Origin: Lepiota brunneoincarnata
Taxonomy: Eukaryota; Basidiomycota; Agaricomycetes; Agaricales; Agaricaceae
Direction: 5' to 3'
Assembly (NCBI GenBank): GCA_023014365.1
Contig: JAEBUN010000017.1
Location: 372,001-436,000, forward strand
DNA: 64,000 nucleotides
Position 1 is the stretch's first letter, and the number at the start of each line of letters is the position of its first letter. The position numbers were made by a program, and so were the translations under genes. The notes beneath the pieces were generated by a model. It ran no database searches. It saw only the letters and a list, made by a program, of their open reading frames with translations, and was not told where the DNA came from. Positions 10,655 through 21,550 of the stretch are shown here, piece after piece.

Positions 10655-11356
10655 TGTTATGAACAGTCCAGATTGAGAGGAACAAGAACAATTATTCAAC
10701 TTTACAAGATGGGTACAGGAGACCACAGACCAGTTGTGAGCACAGGAATATGAAGACAAAGAAGGGGAATATTATAATGCCATGCAGGACCTGGCGAGAG
10801 AAGCAGGAATGGAGATAACTCTAGAGGATATTCTGGAATACCCTGAGGATGAAGAAGATAGCCATGGATCAACTGATCCAACCTCCGATGTGGATGGAAG
10901 CACCAAGAGAATGGAGAGCAAGAATGGAGGAGAGTCCATGGAGATAGAATTGGGAAAAGGAAATTATAAGTCAGAGGAAAGTGATGGAACATTGCACAGC
11001 AGTGAGAATGAGGACACTGACTCATTGTAATATAAATAACAGTAGGATGCCATCGGCTAGGATGCGCATCATGGTCAAGACTGCAGACAACAAGTAGAAC
11101 AGCCCAACTACCTATAACAAGTATATAGTGTCTCATAGGTATATAAGGCCTGTACAAGTAGAGATTAAAGCCTTAAGCTTTAATCTTGTTAACAGCGATC
11201 GTTAACCCTCTCTGCCTTAACTTGGTGTGTTCCCTCGTTATCTCACTGAGCGCGATCCACTAAGCTCTGCAAGGCCAACCGTCTTGGACACCTTGTAGAG
11301 TGATTGAAGGCTGTCTCCAGTTATCCTTGGATACAGAAGGAGCACAGATCATAACA
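10655..11356 (+). mobile_element. Solo LTR (family B), older CpG-poor copy
   Basis: The 702-base unit TGTTATG...CATAACA is flanked by gagaa on both sides (10650-10654, 11357-11361). It is the inverted relative of 8044-8741. Most CpG sites of the other copy read TG or CA here, and its LTR ORF has a stop near 10737. A TATATAAGG box lies at about 11138. Confidence 0.9.
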
Positions 11357-11926
11357 GAGAACCCAGGTGTGGAGAATCCAAGAAAAAGATAAAAACTCTT
11401 AGATAAGAGTTAGCGAGGAAACTCACTAACCCAACTGGCTGTGATATAAATAACCAGGCACTTAGGGAGCAAGTTCCTGAGAGCAAATTATGTTGCTGAT
11501 ATCAGAGCTCCTAGAATGATGCTCCTAAATGATGAGGAGACAATAAAATGATGAAGCTGAAGGCTTGTTTCAGGTATACCCATAAGTCAATTGTATATTG
11601 TTATAAAAACTTGTCTGTAAATTACATCCCCCCCCTGACTGTATGGTTGATTAGGATAGGAATACAAAGCAATTTTATGCAATTTTCTTCGGTCATAGAC
11701 CATCAGAGACTTAAAGAGTTATACTCTTAAAAACCTGACCCTTTGAAATGATTGAGATATTGACAGACCCTTCTGCTTGACTTGAGAGCTGAATACAAGT
11801 TGATATGACTCTTCTGTTCTTAAGTAGAAAGTTCACTAACTCCCATTTCTTTGGGTTCCTCTTAGAGGCCTTGCCTCAGAAGTATACCATTGAGTTGTAA
11901 AGCTGTTTAATTGAGAAGCAAACATA

Positions 11927-12235
11927 GTATGCTAGGGCCCATTGAAAATGCTGTCCACTAGGTCTATCTAGTTTAGAGATACTTACTGCAGGAGCTTGCC
12001 AAAAGCCTGTCTCACTGAGTAGTATAAAGTTTTATTGCATTGTTCAGAAGCTGTAGTGCACTAGGGCCTGTTAGATAACGCTGTCTGCTAGGCCTACTAG
12101 CTTAATGCCACTTACTGCAGGAGCTTGTCAAAAGCCTGTCTTGCTGGGTAGTGTAAATTTATAGTATTGTCAAGAGAAAAGGATGTAGTATGTTAGGGCC
12201 TGTTAGAACACATTGTCTGCTAGGTCTACAGAGGT
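11927..12235. repeat. Three diverged tandem repeats, about 130 bases each
   Basis: Units begin at 11927, 12056 and 12188 (gtatgctaggg, gtgcactaggg, gtatgttaggg). Each has a ctgtc(c/t)(a/g)ctaggtct-like segment, followed in the first two by cttactgcaggagcttg and aaaagcctgtct. The third unit is truncated. Function unknown. Confidence 0.7.
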
Positions 12236-12515
12236 TCACTGATTGTGAAAGCCTGCGTTTTACCTGACTTATTGGATATTAGTTAACATATTATATAGTA
12301 ATGACCATCAAAGTTCCCATTGTATTCAGATAGGACAACTGTCTGTCTAGTTGGAGACTAAGAGAATAACTTACCAAAACCCTAAAAACATTAGAATTGA
12401 ATATATTTCTGGAGATCTGCGACAACCTCTCCTCCATGAACTTATAAAGTTGGAATTAGTGAACTTGTTAATGAACTTTGTTTTTGATCTTGTAAAGTAA
12501 TCTGCTTTTCATTGC

Positions 12516-13330
12516 CAAGGACTCACATGTGTTAATCCCAACTGCCGATGCACTGGTCACACAATTGATGAATGTTACTGGCCAGGAGGGGGAAAACAGG
12601 GTCAGTTCCCACCAAACTTTGGATAATGCAGGCAATAGCCAAACACAGTACCACAAACTGTCCAACCCCCACACACCCCCAACAACAATTCTTCCCAATC
12701 ATACCATACTATAGCCAATAATGTGGACAATGACCACATTCCAGCAGAGTTGCCCAGAGACATCATGATCCTGATGACCAATAATATGTATGCTATCAAT
12801 CAGAAATGACAATACTTTGAATACAGTCATTGATTCAGGAGCTACAGACCACTGTTTTGTACAATGCGATGACTTTGTGGAATATACGGCTTTTGATTCA
12901 CCAGGCTTTGGGAAGGCAGCAGGAAAGGAAACAAACTTCCCAATAGTTAGGAAGGGTACAGTCAGGATGGTAGTCAAGGGAGAGGGAAGGAGTATTGACC
13001 TTACCCTTCACAACATCTTACATACTCCAACTTGATATCTATACCAAAGATATGTGCTTGAGGACTCCTTGCAACCTTGAGAGCTGATGACATTGCCTTA
13101 CATTTTGAGGATAGACATTTGGCAGTGATGGGAGGCCTATAGGATGGACTATATATCACCAATTTGGTCAAGACACCACAAGCACTGATTGCAAGGTCAC
13201 AGATAAAGCCAGCAAGTTTTGACACTTGGCACTAAAGGCTTGGGCACATAGGAGCAGAATCCCTGAGGAACCTGGCCCAGAAGCAACTAGTGGATGGATT
13301 AAACATAGATGGTCAATTGGATATGGAGGG
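12516..13330 (+). pseudogene. Copia gag C-terminus and protease
   Basis: The knuckle-like segment TCVNPNCRCTGHTIDECYW is followed by GGGKQGQFPPNFG. The aspartic protease reads NTVIDSGATDHCF (12800-12860), with the catalytic D-S-G. It continues as FPIVRKGTVRMVVKGEGRS and LHNILHTPT. Stops and frame changes make it inactive. Confidence 0.82.
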
Positions 13331-13650
13331 TGTTAGGGGAATAAGAGGGCTGGAACCAATTTAATATTTGAGTGCTGATCATAATCAGCATGCGCACTAC
13401 TTAAGTACAGCAATGGTCTGTGCACAGACTGGGTAACCAAACACTATGTAGACTACCAGAAATATCATGTGCAAACAACATACAACAATATAGATTGTAT
13501 GTAGGGTCAGACTTGGGGATGGGAGTAGCCAAAGGATGAGGCTGGGTTTGGTGTCAGGCATTGGCTAGAGTGGCCAAACCCAGATGCTTTACCATAGACC
13601 CCTAGACATACCTTGCATAGGGGGGAGGCAAACCTGCCAGTCCCCTTACA
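13331..13650 (+). mobile_element. LTR-A3: solo LTR in copia integrase region
   Basis: It runs TGTTAGGGG...CCCCTTACA, 320 bases. Flanks are gaggg on the left and ggagg on the right, a duplication offset or mutated by one base. It splits the zinc-binding region just before the integrase core. Confidence 0.82.
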
Positions 13651-14910
13651 GGAGGAGCATGTGAGGACTGTATTTTTGGGAAGCTCCATGCACAACCATA
13701 TGATGAGGAAGTGGTCCATGAATCTGAAGTGCTTGAACATGTCCACATAAATCTGTGGGGACCATCACCTGTCCAATCAGCTGGAGGATCTCACTATTTC
13801 ATGCTAATCATGGATGGGGCCTCTTCTTATTGGACAGTCAAATTCCTGTCAGATAAGTCAGCAGAGAGTACTTTGGGGGTTTTCCAAGCTTTCCATGTGG
13901 AGGCAGGGAGGCAGATAGGCTGGAAGTTAAAGATTGTTCATTGCAACAGGGGATGAGAGTGGAACAACAGGACTTGGGGGGAATACATTTGCAACTTTGG
14001 CATTGTTATGGAATTTACTACTGCATATGCCTACCAGCAAAATGGTGCAGCTGAAAGAAGCATGTGCACTATCCTGGATTTGTCAAGATCAATGTTAGCT
14101 GAATCTGGTTTGCCCACAAAATACTGGCCAGAGGCAGTACACACCACAGTCTATGTTTGGAACCTTATCCCATCTAGGCAACACCCTGACACCATCCCTG
14201 CTGAGCTGTGGCATGGCAAATGACAGAATGTTGCTCACCTCCAACCATTTGGTTCCACAGCTTATATAAAGGTCAATACTAAACTGGGTGTATCAAAACT
14301 TGAGCTCAGAGCGACTCAGATGACATTGATTGGATACTTTGGATGTGGTAGCTACAAACTTCTGAACTGCTCAACAGGATCAGTATACAGTGTACACAAC
14401 ATCACTTTTGATGAGGGGTCTACCAACTTCACAAGTGGCCCACAGTGTACCAAGTAGACTGGTGATGGTGACCCACTTCCAAAATATATTCTGGATGGTG
14501 AGGTTATGGAGCAACTGCCAAGATTAGATGATGGTAGAGTAAATGATGATGCTCATGATGGAGGGCACACCATACCTCAGGTTGATGGCCAATGAGGGAG
14601 CATTTTGTTGGGGGGAATAGAGCACCTGGAGGGCCATGATGATGTAAGGGAGGCACTGGTGGTGAGGGATGATGTGGTGAGGGATGCCCCAGCACCACAG
14701 CAGTCACAGCATGAGGCTAGGCCTTTATGGTGGATGATTGAGTCTTTAGAATACTTGGACCAGGACATTGGAGGGGACTCACCCAAGGTTTTTGTGGTGG
14801 TTTTGGGTAATATGCCAGTTCCTCAGAGTTTTTGTGAGGCTATGAAGACACCTGAACTTTGAATGGGTCTGATGTCTACTGAAGTTGGGATGATGCAAGA
14901 AAGGGGTGTA
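13651..14910 (+). pseudogene. Copia integrase
   Basis: The rve core reads VHINLWGPSPVQS, YFMLIMDGASSY and VKFLSDKSAES, then after a break TTAYAYQQNGAAERSM and NLIPSRQHPDTIPAELW. The expected second catalytic block is damaged (HCNRG followed by a stop). The region after about 14230 is the integrase tail and linker to reverse transcriptase, with many stops. Confidence 0.82.
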
Positions 14911-15614
14911 TGTTAGGGGAAGTATGGGGCACTGGAACCAAGTTGATATTCAGGTAGTGATTGTAATCAACACCCATACTATTTAAATACATAGTAGTCC
15001 GTGCACAGACCAGGTAGCAAATACTACTTAGGCTACTGGTAATAACACACATAAACAATACACAACAATATCAGTAAATATGAGTGTATGTGGGATTGGG
15101 CTCAGGGATGGGGGTGGCCAAAGGCCAAGGTCAGGCTTTGTAAGGGGACTAGTGGCATATGCCCCCCCCTTATGCAAGGTACATCTAGGGGTCTGTGGTT
15201 GGGTGTCCAGGCTTGGCCTCTCTAGCTGATGCCTGATGCCCAAGCCCAGCCTTGGCCTCTCTAGCTGATGCCCGATGCCCAAGCCCAGCCTTGGCCTTTG
15301 GCTACCCCCATCCCCAAGTCCGATCCCTGAGCGACTGTATATCTACTAGTTGTTTGTATATTGTTTGTGTGTGCTATTACTAGTAGTCTACATAGTATTT
15401 GGTTACCCAGTCTGTGTGTAGACCTCTATGTACATAAATAGTGCAGGTGTCGATTGTAATCACCACCCAAATACCAACTTGGTTCCAGTGCCCTTATTCC
15501 CCTAACAGGCTTGGGCATTGGGCATTGGCTAGAGAGGCCAAGCCCAGACACCCAACTACAGACCCCTAGATGTATCTTGCATAAGGGGGGGCACACAATA
15601 CCAGTTCCCTTACA
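14911..15614 (+). mobile_element. LTR-A4: solo LTR, itself split by LTR-A5
   Basis: It runs TGTTAGGGG...TTCCCTTACA with a perfect gtgta target duplication (14906-14910, 15615-15619). Its own sequence is 14911-15139 plus 15508-15614. It lies in copia just upstream of reverse transcriptase. Confidence 0.88.
15140..15507 (-). mobile_element. LTR-A5: solo LTR inserted in LTR-A4
   Basis: It runs TGTAAGGGG...CCCCTAACA, in opposite orientation to LTR-A4, with a perfect ggctt duplication (15135-15139, 15508-15512). It is the innermost level of the stack. A 40-base unit (ggcctctctagctgatgcc...) is duplicated in tandem at about 15206-15290. Confidence 0.88.
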
Positions 15615-15903
15615 GTGTATACACACTGGTGGATCAGCCTTTTGGACAGAATGTAGTGGCTTCAAAATGGGTGTACACTAACAAATTTGATGGTGATGGG
15701 AGGCTGAAGTCCAGGAAGGTGAGGCTAGTGGCCAAGGGATTTACCCAGGTACAGGGAGTTGATTTTGAGGATACATACATGGCAACAGCTTGGCTGGAGT
15801 CATTTAGGTTGTTACTTACAACTGCTGCATCTTGGAGTATAGTTCTTTGACAGCTGGATTTTGTGGTGGCATACCTGAACAGCAATATTGGCTTTGATGT
15901 CTA
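15615..15903 (+). pseudogene. Copia reverse transcriptase, first part
   Basis: ASKWVYTNKFDGDGRLKSRK, VRLVAKGFTQVQGVDFEDTY and QLDFVVAYLNSNI are conserved copia RT blocks, the last holding the first catalytic Asp. The frame has a stop at 15848-15850. It is interrupted at 15903 by the pogo element and resumes at about 19292. Confidence 0.88.
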
Positions 15904-18900
15904 CAGTCACTCACCACTCCTTTATAAACTAAAAGTTATTTTGCACACAGTGGGTACAAAGCTCAATGTATCCACTTCAAATTTTGTACATATGTAGATA
16001 CACTTTGTCAAAATATAATTACAGAATTACAGAATTTTTTGTCAAGTTTTGAATGCATAGTATCACTTCGAAATTTAAGCACAAAACAAGTCCTTTATAC
16101 AGTGTGATGCTGCATGTGACATTTGGTCACACTGCCATCGAAACCCCTGTAAATCTTTCAGAAATATTTCAATCATCATTGTTGTTGCTCCCCTGGTGCT
16201 CGTCATCACTGGAAAATGTATGAGTAATGTCAGAGTCACTACTTGCAGCCTTTTTCTGGGGCTGGAAGAGGTTTTGAAAGCCACAATGCCTTGCAGATTG
16301 TGCAAGGGTAGGTTTTGGGACTGGTTTTGGGAGTGGACCCAGTGGACCAAGATGGGGGAGGGAAGCCAAACCATTGTCCTTCTGATCCAAGTTGTCTTCC
16401 TTCCATACCTCCATATAAAGCTTGTAGTTCACTCTCTCCCAATTATTCTCCTTGATTCTCTTTGCCTCCTTTTCCTTCCACTCCTTTAACTTCTCTGAGT
16501 GATAAGCCCTAACTGTGCACTTATTCTGCTTCTTCTCATCTTCCTGCTTCATCTCCTGCTCTCTAGCCACAACTGCCTCAACAAACTCATCTCCAGTCAA
16601 CAAATGAGGAACTCCACCCAAGAGTGTGCTGCAAGATGTCTTTGACTTAGCTTTCTTCTCCTTTGCATGAAGTTGATTTTGCATGTGACCACAATAGACA
16701 TGCTGAAGGATGATAGCTGCTTGCTGGCCCTGTAGCTGGCCTTTGTGATATGCTTCATGTAATACTGCATCCCATAATGCAGCCTGAAGAAAACTTTCCC
16801 ATTCAGTTTGAGGTACAAACTGAAGAAGATTGGTTTGCTTCTTCACTGGTGACATAACAAATGGGTTGTACTTGGGGGAAGGAGTGTTGGAAGGAAGAGG
16901 GTCAGGAGCAAAGAGTGGATGGTTGATGTTGGTTGTGAGCTGAGCAAACATGTCAACAAGAGATTCAGAAACATCAAAGCTAGCACCATGTTCATCCTCT
17001 GGGTCAGAATTGTTGCTAACAAGTGGTATAGAACTCTGAGCATCCACATTTTGCTTTTCAGCTAGCATTGTAATGGCTCTGGCAGTGTTGCAAATAGGAG
17101 TGCTGAATGGAAGGGGCATGGGTGCATTACAAGAAGTTTCCAAGCTAGGCTGAAAGAGCTTGGAGCAAATAACTTGATGGTCAAGAGGAACAACCCCAGT
17201 TTTACAGAATGCGATTTGGATATTCTTCTGAGTAAGAGCATGAATGTAAGCCTGACCATAGATAGATAGAAAATTTGACTTTGTAATCCTTTGGCCAGTA
17301 TTTGCTTGGAACTTGTCATGCTCCTGCTGCCAGTAACACTTGAGGACACCAAAAACAGCAACATCAAGGCCCTGGTAGACATGTGTGGAGTGTGATGGAT
17401 AACAAAGGATGGAGATGTTGTGTTCCTGAGCATAGTCAAGGAAAGCGAAGGAATAGTGGGAATTGTGACCATCAAGCAGAATAACTTGTTTGCAACCATT
17501 AGCCTGGGTTTGAGTGAATGTATCAAACTGCCTGAGCCACAAAGTACTCAGCTCTGAATCTGTCCACCCTTTCTTTGAGTAGCCAATACTAATGATAATT
17601 AAATCAGTAAAACTGTAATATTATGCAAATAGAGTTAACTCACAATGCTGCAGCTGGGTTTTGCTGGTTCCAGTTGATATGGTAGCCATGACCCTTGAAT
17701 ATGACAGTGGGTGCAATGCTGGTACCATTAGCACAAATAGTAACAATGATCATGATATTTTCATGATTACCATCACATTGCTGATATGGTGCTGGTTCAC
17801 CCCTTTGTCCATAAACCTGCTCCCTTCCTCCTTCACCTGTCTATGGTCATATCAGTTAATTAACCAAAACTATTTGTGAGAGATATAATTTGTACCTGAA
17901 TTCCTGTTTCATCAACACCCCAAATACAATCAGGGGAAATACCCCCAAGCTCTTTCTCCAGAAGATCAAACTAGAGGTAATGATTTGTTGGATTAACTAC
18001 CTTGGCTTGAACATTGTCAGGGGTCCTTGAGTATGTTAGCTTGAGTTGATTAGTATGGCATTGAGCAAAGCAGCTGATCCAATTGGTACCAACACCATCC
18101 TCTGGAAAATCATCTCACTGCACATGGGCAATTGAATTAATGTGGTCCTCCAACTGGCCAGCTGTCAGTAGAAATCCTCAGTCAGTGAAATAGAGTGCAA
18201 ACATAACCACTGCTATTTCTTCCTCATCAGTAAGCTACCATTTTGTAGTGTTAAACTCCTGGATGCTCTGAATACCTTTAGTATATTTCAGTATAATAAT
18301 AAATGAATATACAAGTGAGCAATAATTACCCTTTGCATGGTTTGCAACTGTGGCATGGTTAATCTTTACTTCCCTCCCTGTTGCAACTAGATGGGCAGCT
18401 GTAACCTCTTCTACAATAACTCAATACCCCTTCCTGTGCTCTCCTGGCCCTATATTTCTATCTTGTTCCATCAGATACATCTCAGCAGCTTTCTTTACCA
18501 GCATTTCCTTCTCCTCATTGAAAAATCTCATTTCTCCTCTGAAATCCTGGATTTTGTGGCTTTGGAGGGCATTTTGAGTATGAGGGGCTTGTTTGACACT
18601 AGAGACAGTGTTGGGATGCTTGGGGGGGTTGATCTCAACAATGAGAGATGCCAAGGTATCCTATACAATATAAAATTAGATAACAGATTTGACTTATTAA
18701 TAGATAAATTTGGAATATACATAAATAAAGCACCCATATTTCGAGTTTTTGCAGTCATAAAATTGGTTTATATCACTATTCTATCTTAATACATTAGTTC
18801 TGCATCCTCCAGCAATACATATATACAGTCAGGCATCTTAGAGAGCAAAGGCAGGCTGGGGGTACTACAACAGACCCTGCAGGACAGGGATGTCACGCTT

Positions 18901-19289
18901 TGTGACAGTGATTGCCATCATCTTCCTCCTTGTTTCTAATTTTAGCAGTTTTTCGGAGCCTCATGCTCTTCCCCTCACCCAGACATAATATAACTGATAT
19001 CACCAGATAGCCCTCATTCAGGGTGACACAATGATGCCAAAATCATGTTGTAGAGTGGAGGATAGAATAAATAATGAGCAGATTACATATTTGTCATACT
19101 TTCCAATTTTGGAAATATTGTGATCTTAGATTGCTCTGACATATCAGCAGCAATTTTACATGTTAGACCTGGGCAGAACATTCCCAGGCATGTTCTAGAA
19201 TTTTTTGAAGATTACTTGAAGCATATTTTAATAAGACAAAAGCCAGTGTATAAAGGAATGGTGGTGTATAAAGGAGTGGTGAGTGACTG
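15904..19289 (-). mobile_element. pogo-like DNA transposon inserted in copia RT
   Basis: The 3386-base element has perfect terminal inverted repeats of about 23 bases (cagtcactcaccactccttta) and TA duplications at 15902-15903 and 19290-19291. It carries one decayed transposase on the minus strand. A second partial repeat of the right end (tataaaggaatggtggtg) adjoins it internally. Removing it restores the order of copia RT. Confidence 0.92.
16169..18654 (-). pseudogene. pogo-type DDE transposase, broken N-terminal half
   Basis: The 457-codon C-terminal ORF (16169-17542) includes the DDE core: ILLDGHNSHYS, then THVYQGLDVAVFGVLK. It is followed by a long charged tail with an acidic Ser-rich end (SSDSDITHTFSSDDE). 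Upstream on the same strand, in broken frames, are the catalytic GVDETGIQ (near 17905) and an HTH-like start at 18421-18654 (EEKEMLVKKAAEMYLMEQD). The layout fits the pogo/Tigger branch of Tc1/mariner: CENP-B-type helix-turn-helix, then DDE. The C-terminal half is open, the N-terminal half full of stops. Confidence 0.82.
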
Positions 19290-19291
19290 TA

Positions 19292-20932
19292 CATACATAG
19301 AGCAGCCACTGGATTTTGAGGAGGGGGGAGCTGGGATGGTTTGGAAGCTCTGCAAAACCCTATATGGCACAATGCAGGGTACACACAACTGGTTTAAGAC
19401 TCTTGGGAATGCCTACAGATCCTTGGGATACCATCAGTCCTGTGTGGAACCCACAGTTTGATTGAAAAAGAATGGGAACACACATACTATTAATGTCACA
19501 TACATCAATGACACAATAGGATGTTCAACATCTAGGGAGGAAGCAGAGAAAGCAAAACAGGAGTTGGGGGAAAAATATGACATCAAAGTAATGGGGGAGG
19601 TGAGCTACATGCTGGGGATAGAAATAGAGGAGATACTAGAGGAGATTTGGATTTCACAACAAGCGTATGCTGAGTGAGTGTTGGAATACTTTGGGATAAA
19701 AGACTGTAACCCAAAATCAGTCCCAATCCCAGTAGGAATTGTGCTATCAAAAGAAGACTGCTCAGTTGATGAGGAAGATGATGAGATGAAGAACATACCA
19801 TACTGTGAGGTCCTAGGATCTATTATGTGGCTTCAAGTTGCAACCTGACTGGATGGACCTCTTATACACTGTTAACCTACTATCATGATATGCACAAAAC
19901 CCAGGAGAGGCCCACTGGGAAACAATGAAACATGTCCTGGCATATATCAAAGGAATGATTGACTATGCAATAACTTACCAATGAGGTGCTAGCCTACAAC
20001 CAATTGGATATGTCAATTCCAATTTTGCAGGGGATCATGATACAAGGAGGTCAACAGAGGACTATGTCTTCTTTGTTGGGGGAGAATCAGTGTCATGGGC
20101 AACCAAGAGGCAAGAGACTGTGGCCACATCATCCACAGAAGCCAAATACAGTATATGGCAGTTTCTCAGGCTGTGCAACAAGCAAATGGCTGGCAGATTT
20201 TTTTGATGAAGTTGTGCTGCCACAAACATTGTTATCAGAATTCCACATCAGAAGGATGGTTATGTTTAGTTTAACTTCCCATGTCATATGTCACTATGAA
20301 ACAATCAGTAGTGTACATCAGAAGGACTATATTTAGCCTATGACTCACTCTCTTATCTCTGACTCATAATTACTCAGGTCCATACACTTATAGTAGGAGC
20401 ATAGCCACACTTAGTAGTATATAAGGATACAGTACATCATTATGTATCCTTATCTTAGTGTTATACAGTTCTTGCCTCCTATACCTCTTTGCCTCTAAAC
20501 TGGCTGGACTTATAGTGCTCCATTGTCTCCAAGTCACACTTAGTAGGACAGGACCAAGTCTGTATAGACATCCTGTGTTAAACTCCATGCTACTCAAGAG
20601 CAAACCCCTAACCTGGGTAACAAACATGTCCAATCAATATACATATTGACAACAATGGTGCTATCAACCTTACAAAGACATACCATGGGCACAAGTGGAT
20701 GAAACACATTTTGGTGAGGTATCACTTCATTAAGGGAAAGGCAGAAGAGGGGAAGTTTTGACCTGTGTTCATACCAGGTGCTGAAAACTTGGCTGATGGT
20801 TTTACAAAACTTATACCATGGGATGTCATGAGGTGATTGCCAGAAGAACTAGGACTACAGATAAATATGGACAATGGCAATAGAGGGGACTAAAAGGTGA
20901 TCTGGCTTTATGGCTTGTTGCACCTGGGGGAG
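19292..20932 (+). pseudogene. Copia reverse transcriptase second part and RNase H
   Basis: It resumes as TYIEQPLDFEEGG, then VWKLCKTLYGTMQGTHNW. The catalytic YVDD box is YIND here (NVTYINDTIGCSTSREEAE). IKVMGEVSYMLGIEIEE and VLGSIMWLQVAT follow in broken frames. RNase H is recognisable at 19985-20230 and 20640-20840 (NNGAINL, ADGFTKLIPW). Between about 20230 and 20640 unrelated sequence with a tatataagg box intervenes, probably another solo LTR whose edges I cannot fix. Confidence 0.8.
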
Positions 20933-21311
20933 TGTTGGTGAGGCACAATGGCCAAAGCCTCAAACCAATTGCAATTTATTTCTTACTTTATTCTTTTCCA
21001 ATTTTATTCTAACTACCATAAAAGGTAAACAGTAGTGATGCCCACTGGAACCCTTACTAACTTCCTTATTCTGGTGTTCCACTTTTTCAACTATACAGTT
21101 TATATTTTTTCACAACAGATATAAATGCAAAAGAACAACAGCAAGCCTCAGCCATTCATGATATATTCATATGACACTGAGGTAAGCTCATATGTTTTTT
21201 TATAAAAGAATGTCATAGCTTATTATAGGCCTACAGTACATTTGTCAATAAGTACAAAACAAAACAGCCATTCATGATATATTTGCATGATGCTGAGTAC
21301 ATTTGTCAATA
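20933..21311 (+). repeat. Copia 3' LTR
   Basis: It matches 8819-9196 along its whole length, with scattered transitions. It is followed by the cacta duplication. Confidence 0.9.
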
Positions 21312-21550
21312 CACTATATAGACTACCAGACATAATATGCACAAACAATAAACAATGGTGTTAGAGATATAATTGTACATGGGATTGGACTTGGGGATGG
21401 GGGTGATCAAAGGCTGAGGCTGGGCTTGGGCATTGGGCATTGGCTAAGAAGGCCAAGCTGGTACACTGCCACCACAGACCTCTAGATGTACCTTGTATAA
21501 GGGGGGGTGCATGGTGGCACCAGTTCCCTTACACTCACTTGATTATCAAC

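Larger units (their letters stand above)
10066..12515. mobile_element. Unidentified AT-rich insertion splitting copia gag
   Basis: Copia gag stops near 10065 and resumes at its zinc knuckle near 12515. The 2.4 kb between is not copia. It contains the second family-B solo LTR (10655-11356) and three diverged tandem repeats (11927-12235). No transposase or polymerase motif is readable. I see no clear terminal repeats, so its nature is open. Confidence 0.5.
8819..21311 (+). mobile_element. Ty1/copia retrotransposon, decayed and interrupted by later insertions
   Basis: Two direct LTRs (8819-9196 and 20933-21311) bound a copia-type order: gag, CCHC knuckle, protease, integrase, reverse transcriptase, RNase H. 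The target duplication cacta is present at 8814-8818 and 21312-21316. A purine tract (cacctgggggag) precedes the 3' LTR and a primer-binding-like stretch (ggttatgggccctgagc) follows the 5' LTR. Without insertions the element would be about 5.5 kb. It hosts a 2.4 kb insert in gag, LTR-A3, LTR-A4 with LTR-A5, a pogo element, and an interruption in RNase H. All reading frames are broken. Confidence 0.92.
8000..21533 (+). mobile_element. LTR-A2: solo LTR nested in LTR-A1
   Basis: It starts TGTCAGGGG at 8000 and ends CCCTTACA at 21533, flanked by ctcac on both sides (7995-7999, 21534-21538). Its own sequence is 8000-8043, 8742-8818 and 21312-21533, about 335 bases. It carries two secondary insertions: the gypsy-type solo LTR at 8044-8741 and the whole copia element. 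It shares the segment ctgggta(g/a)ccaaacacta with LTR-A3. Confidence 0.88.

Noticed and set aside
11927..12235. Tandem units as a CRISPR-like or satellite array
   Set aside because: Only three strongly diverged units of about 130 bases exist, so it is a local duplication, not an array.
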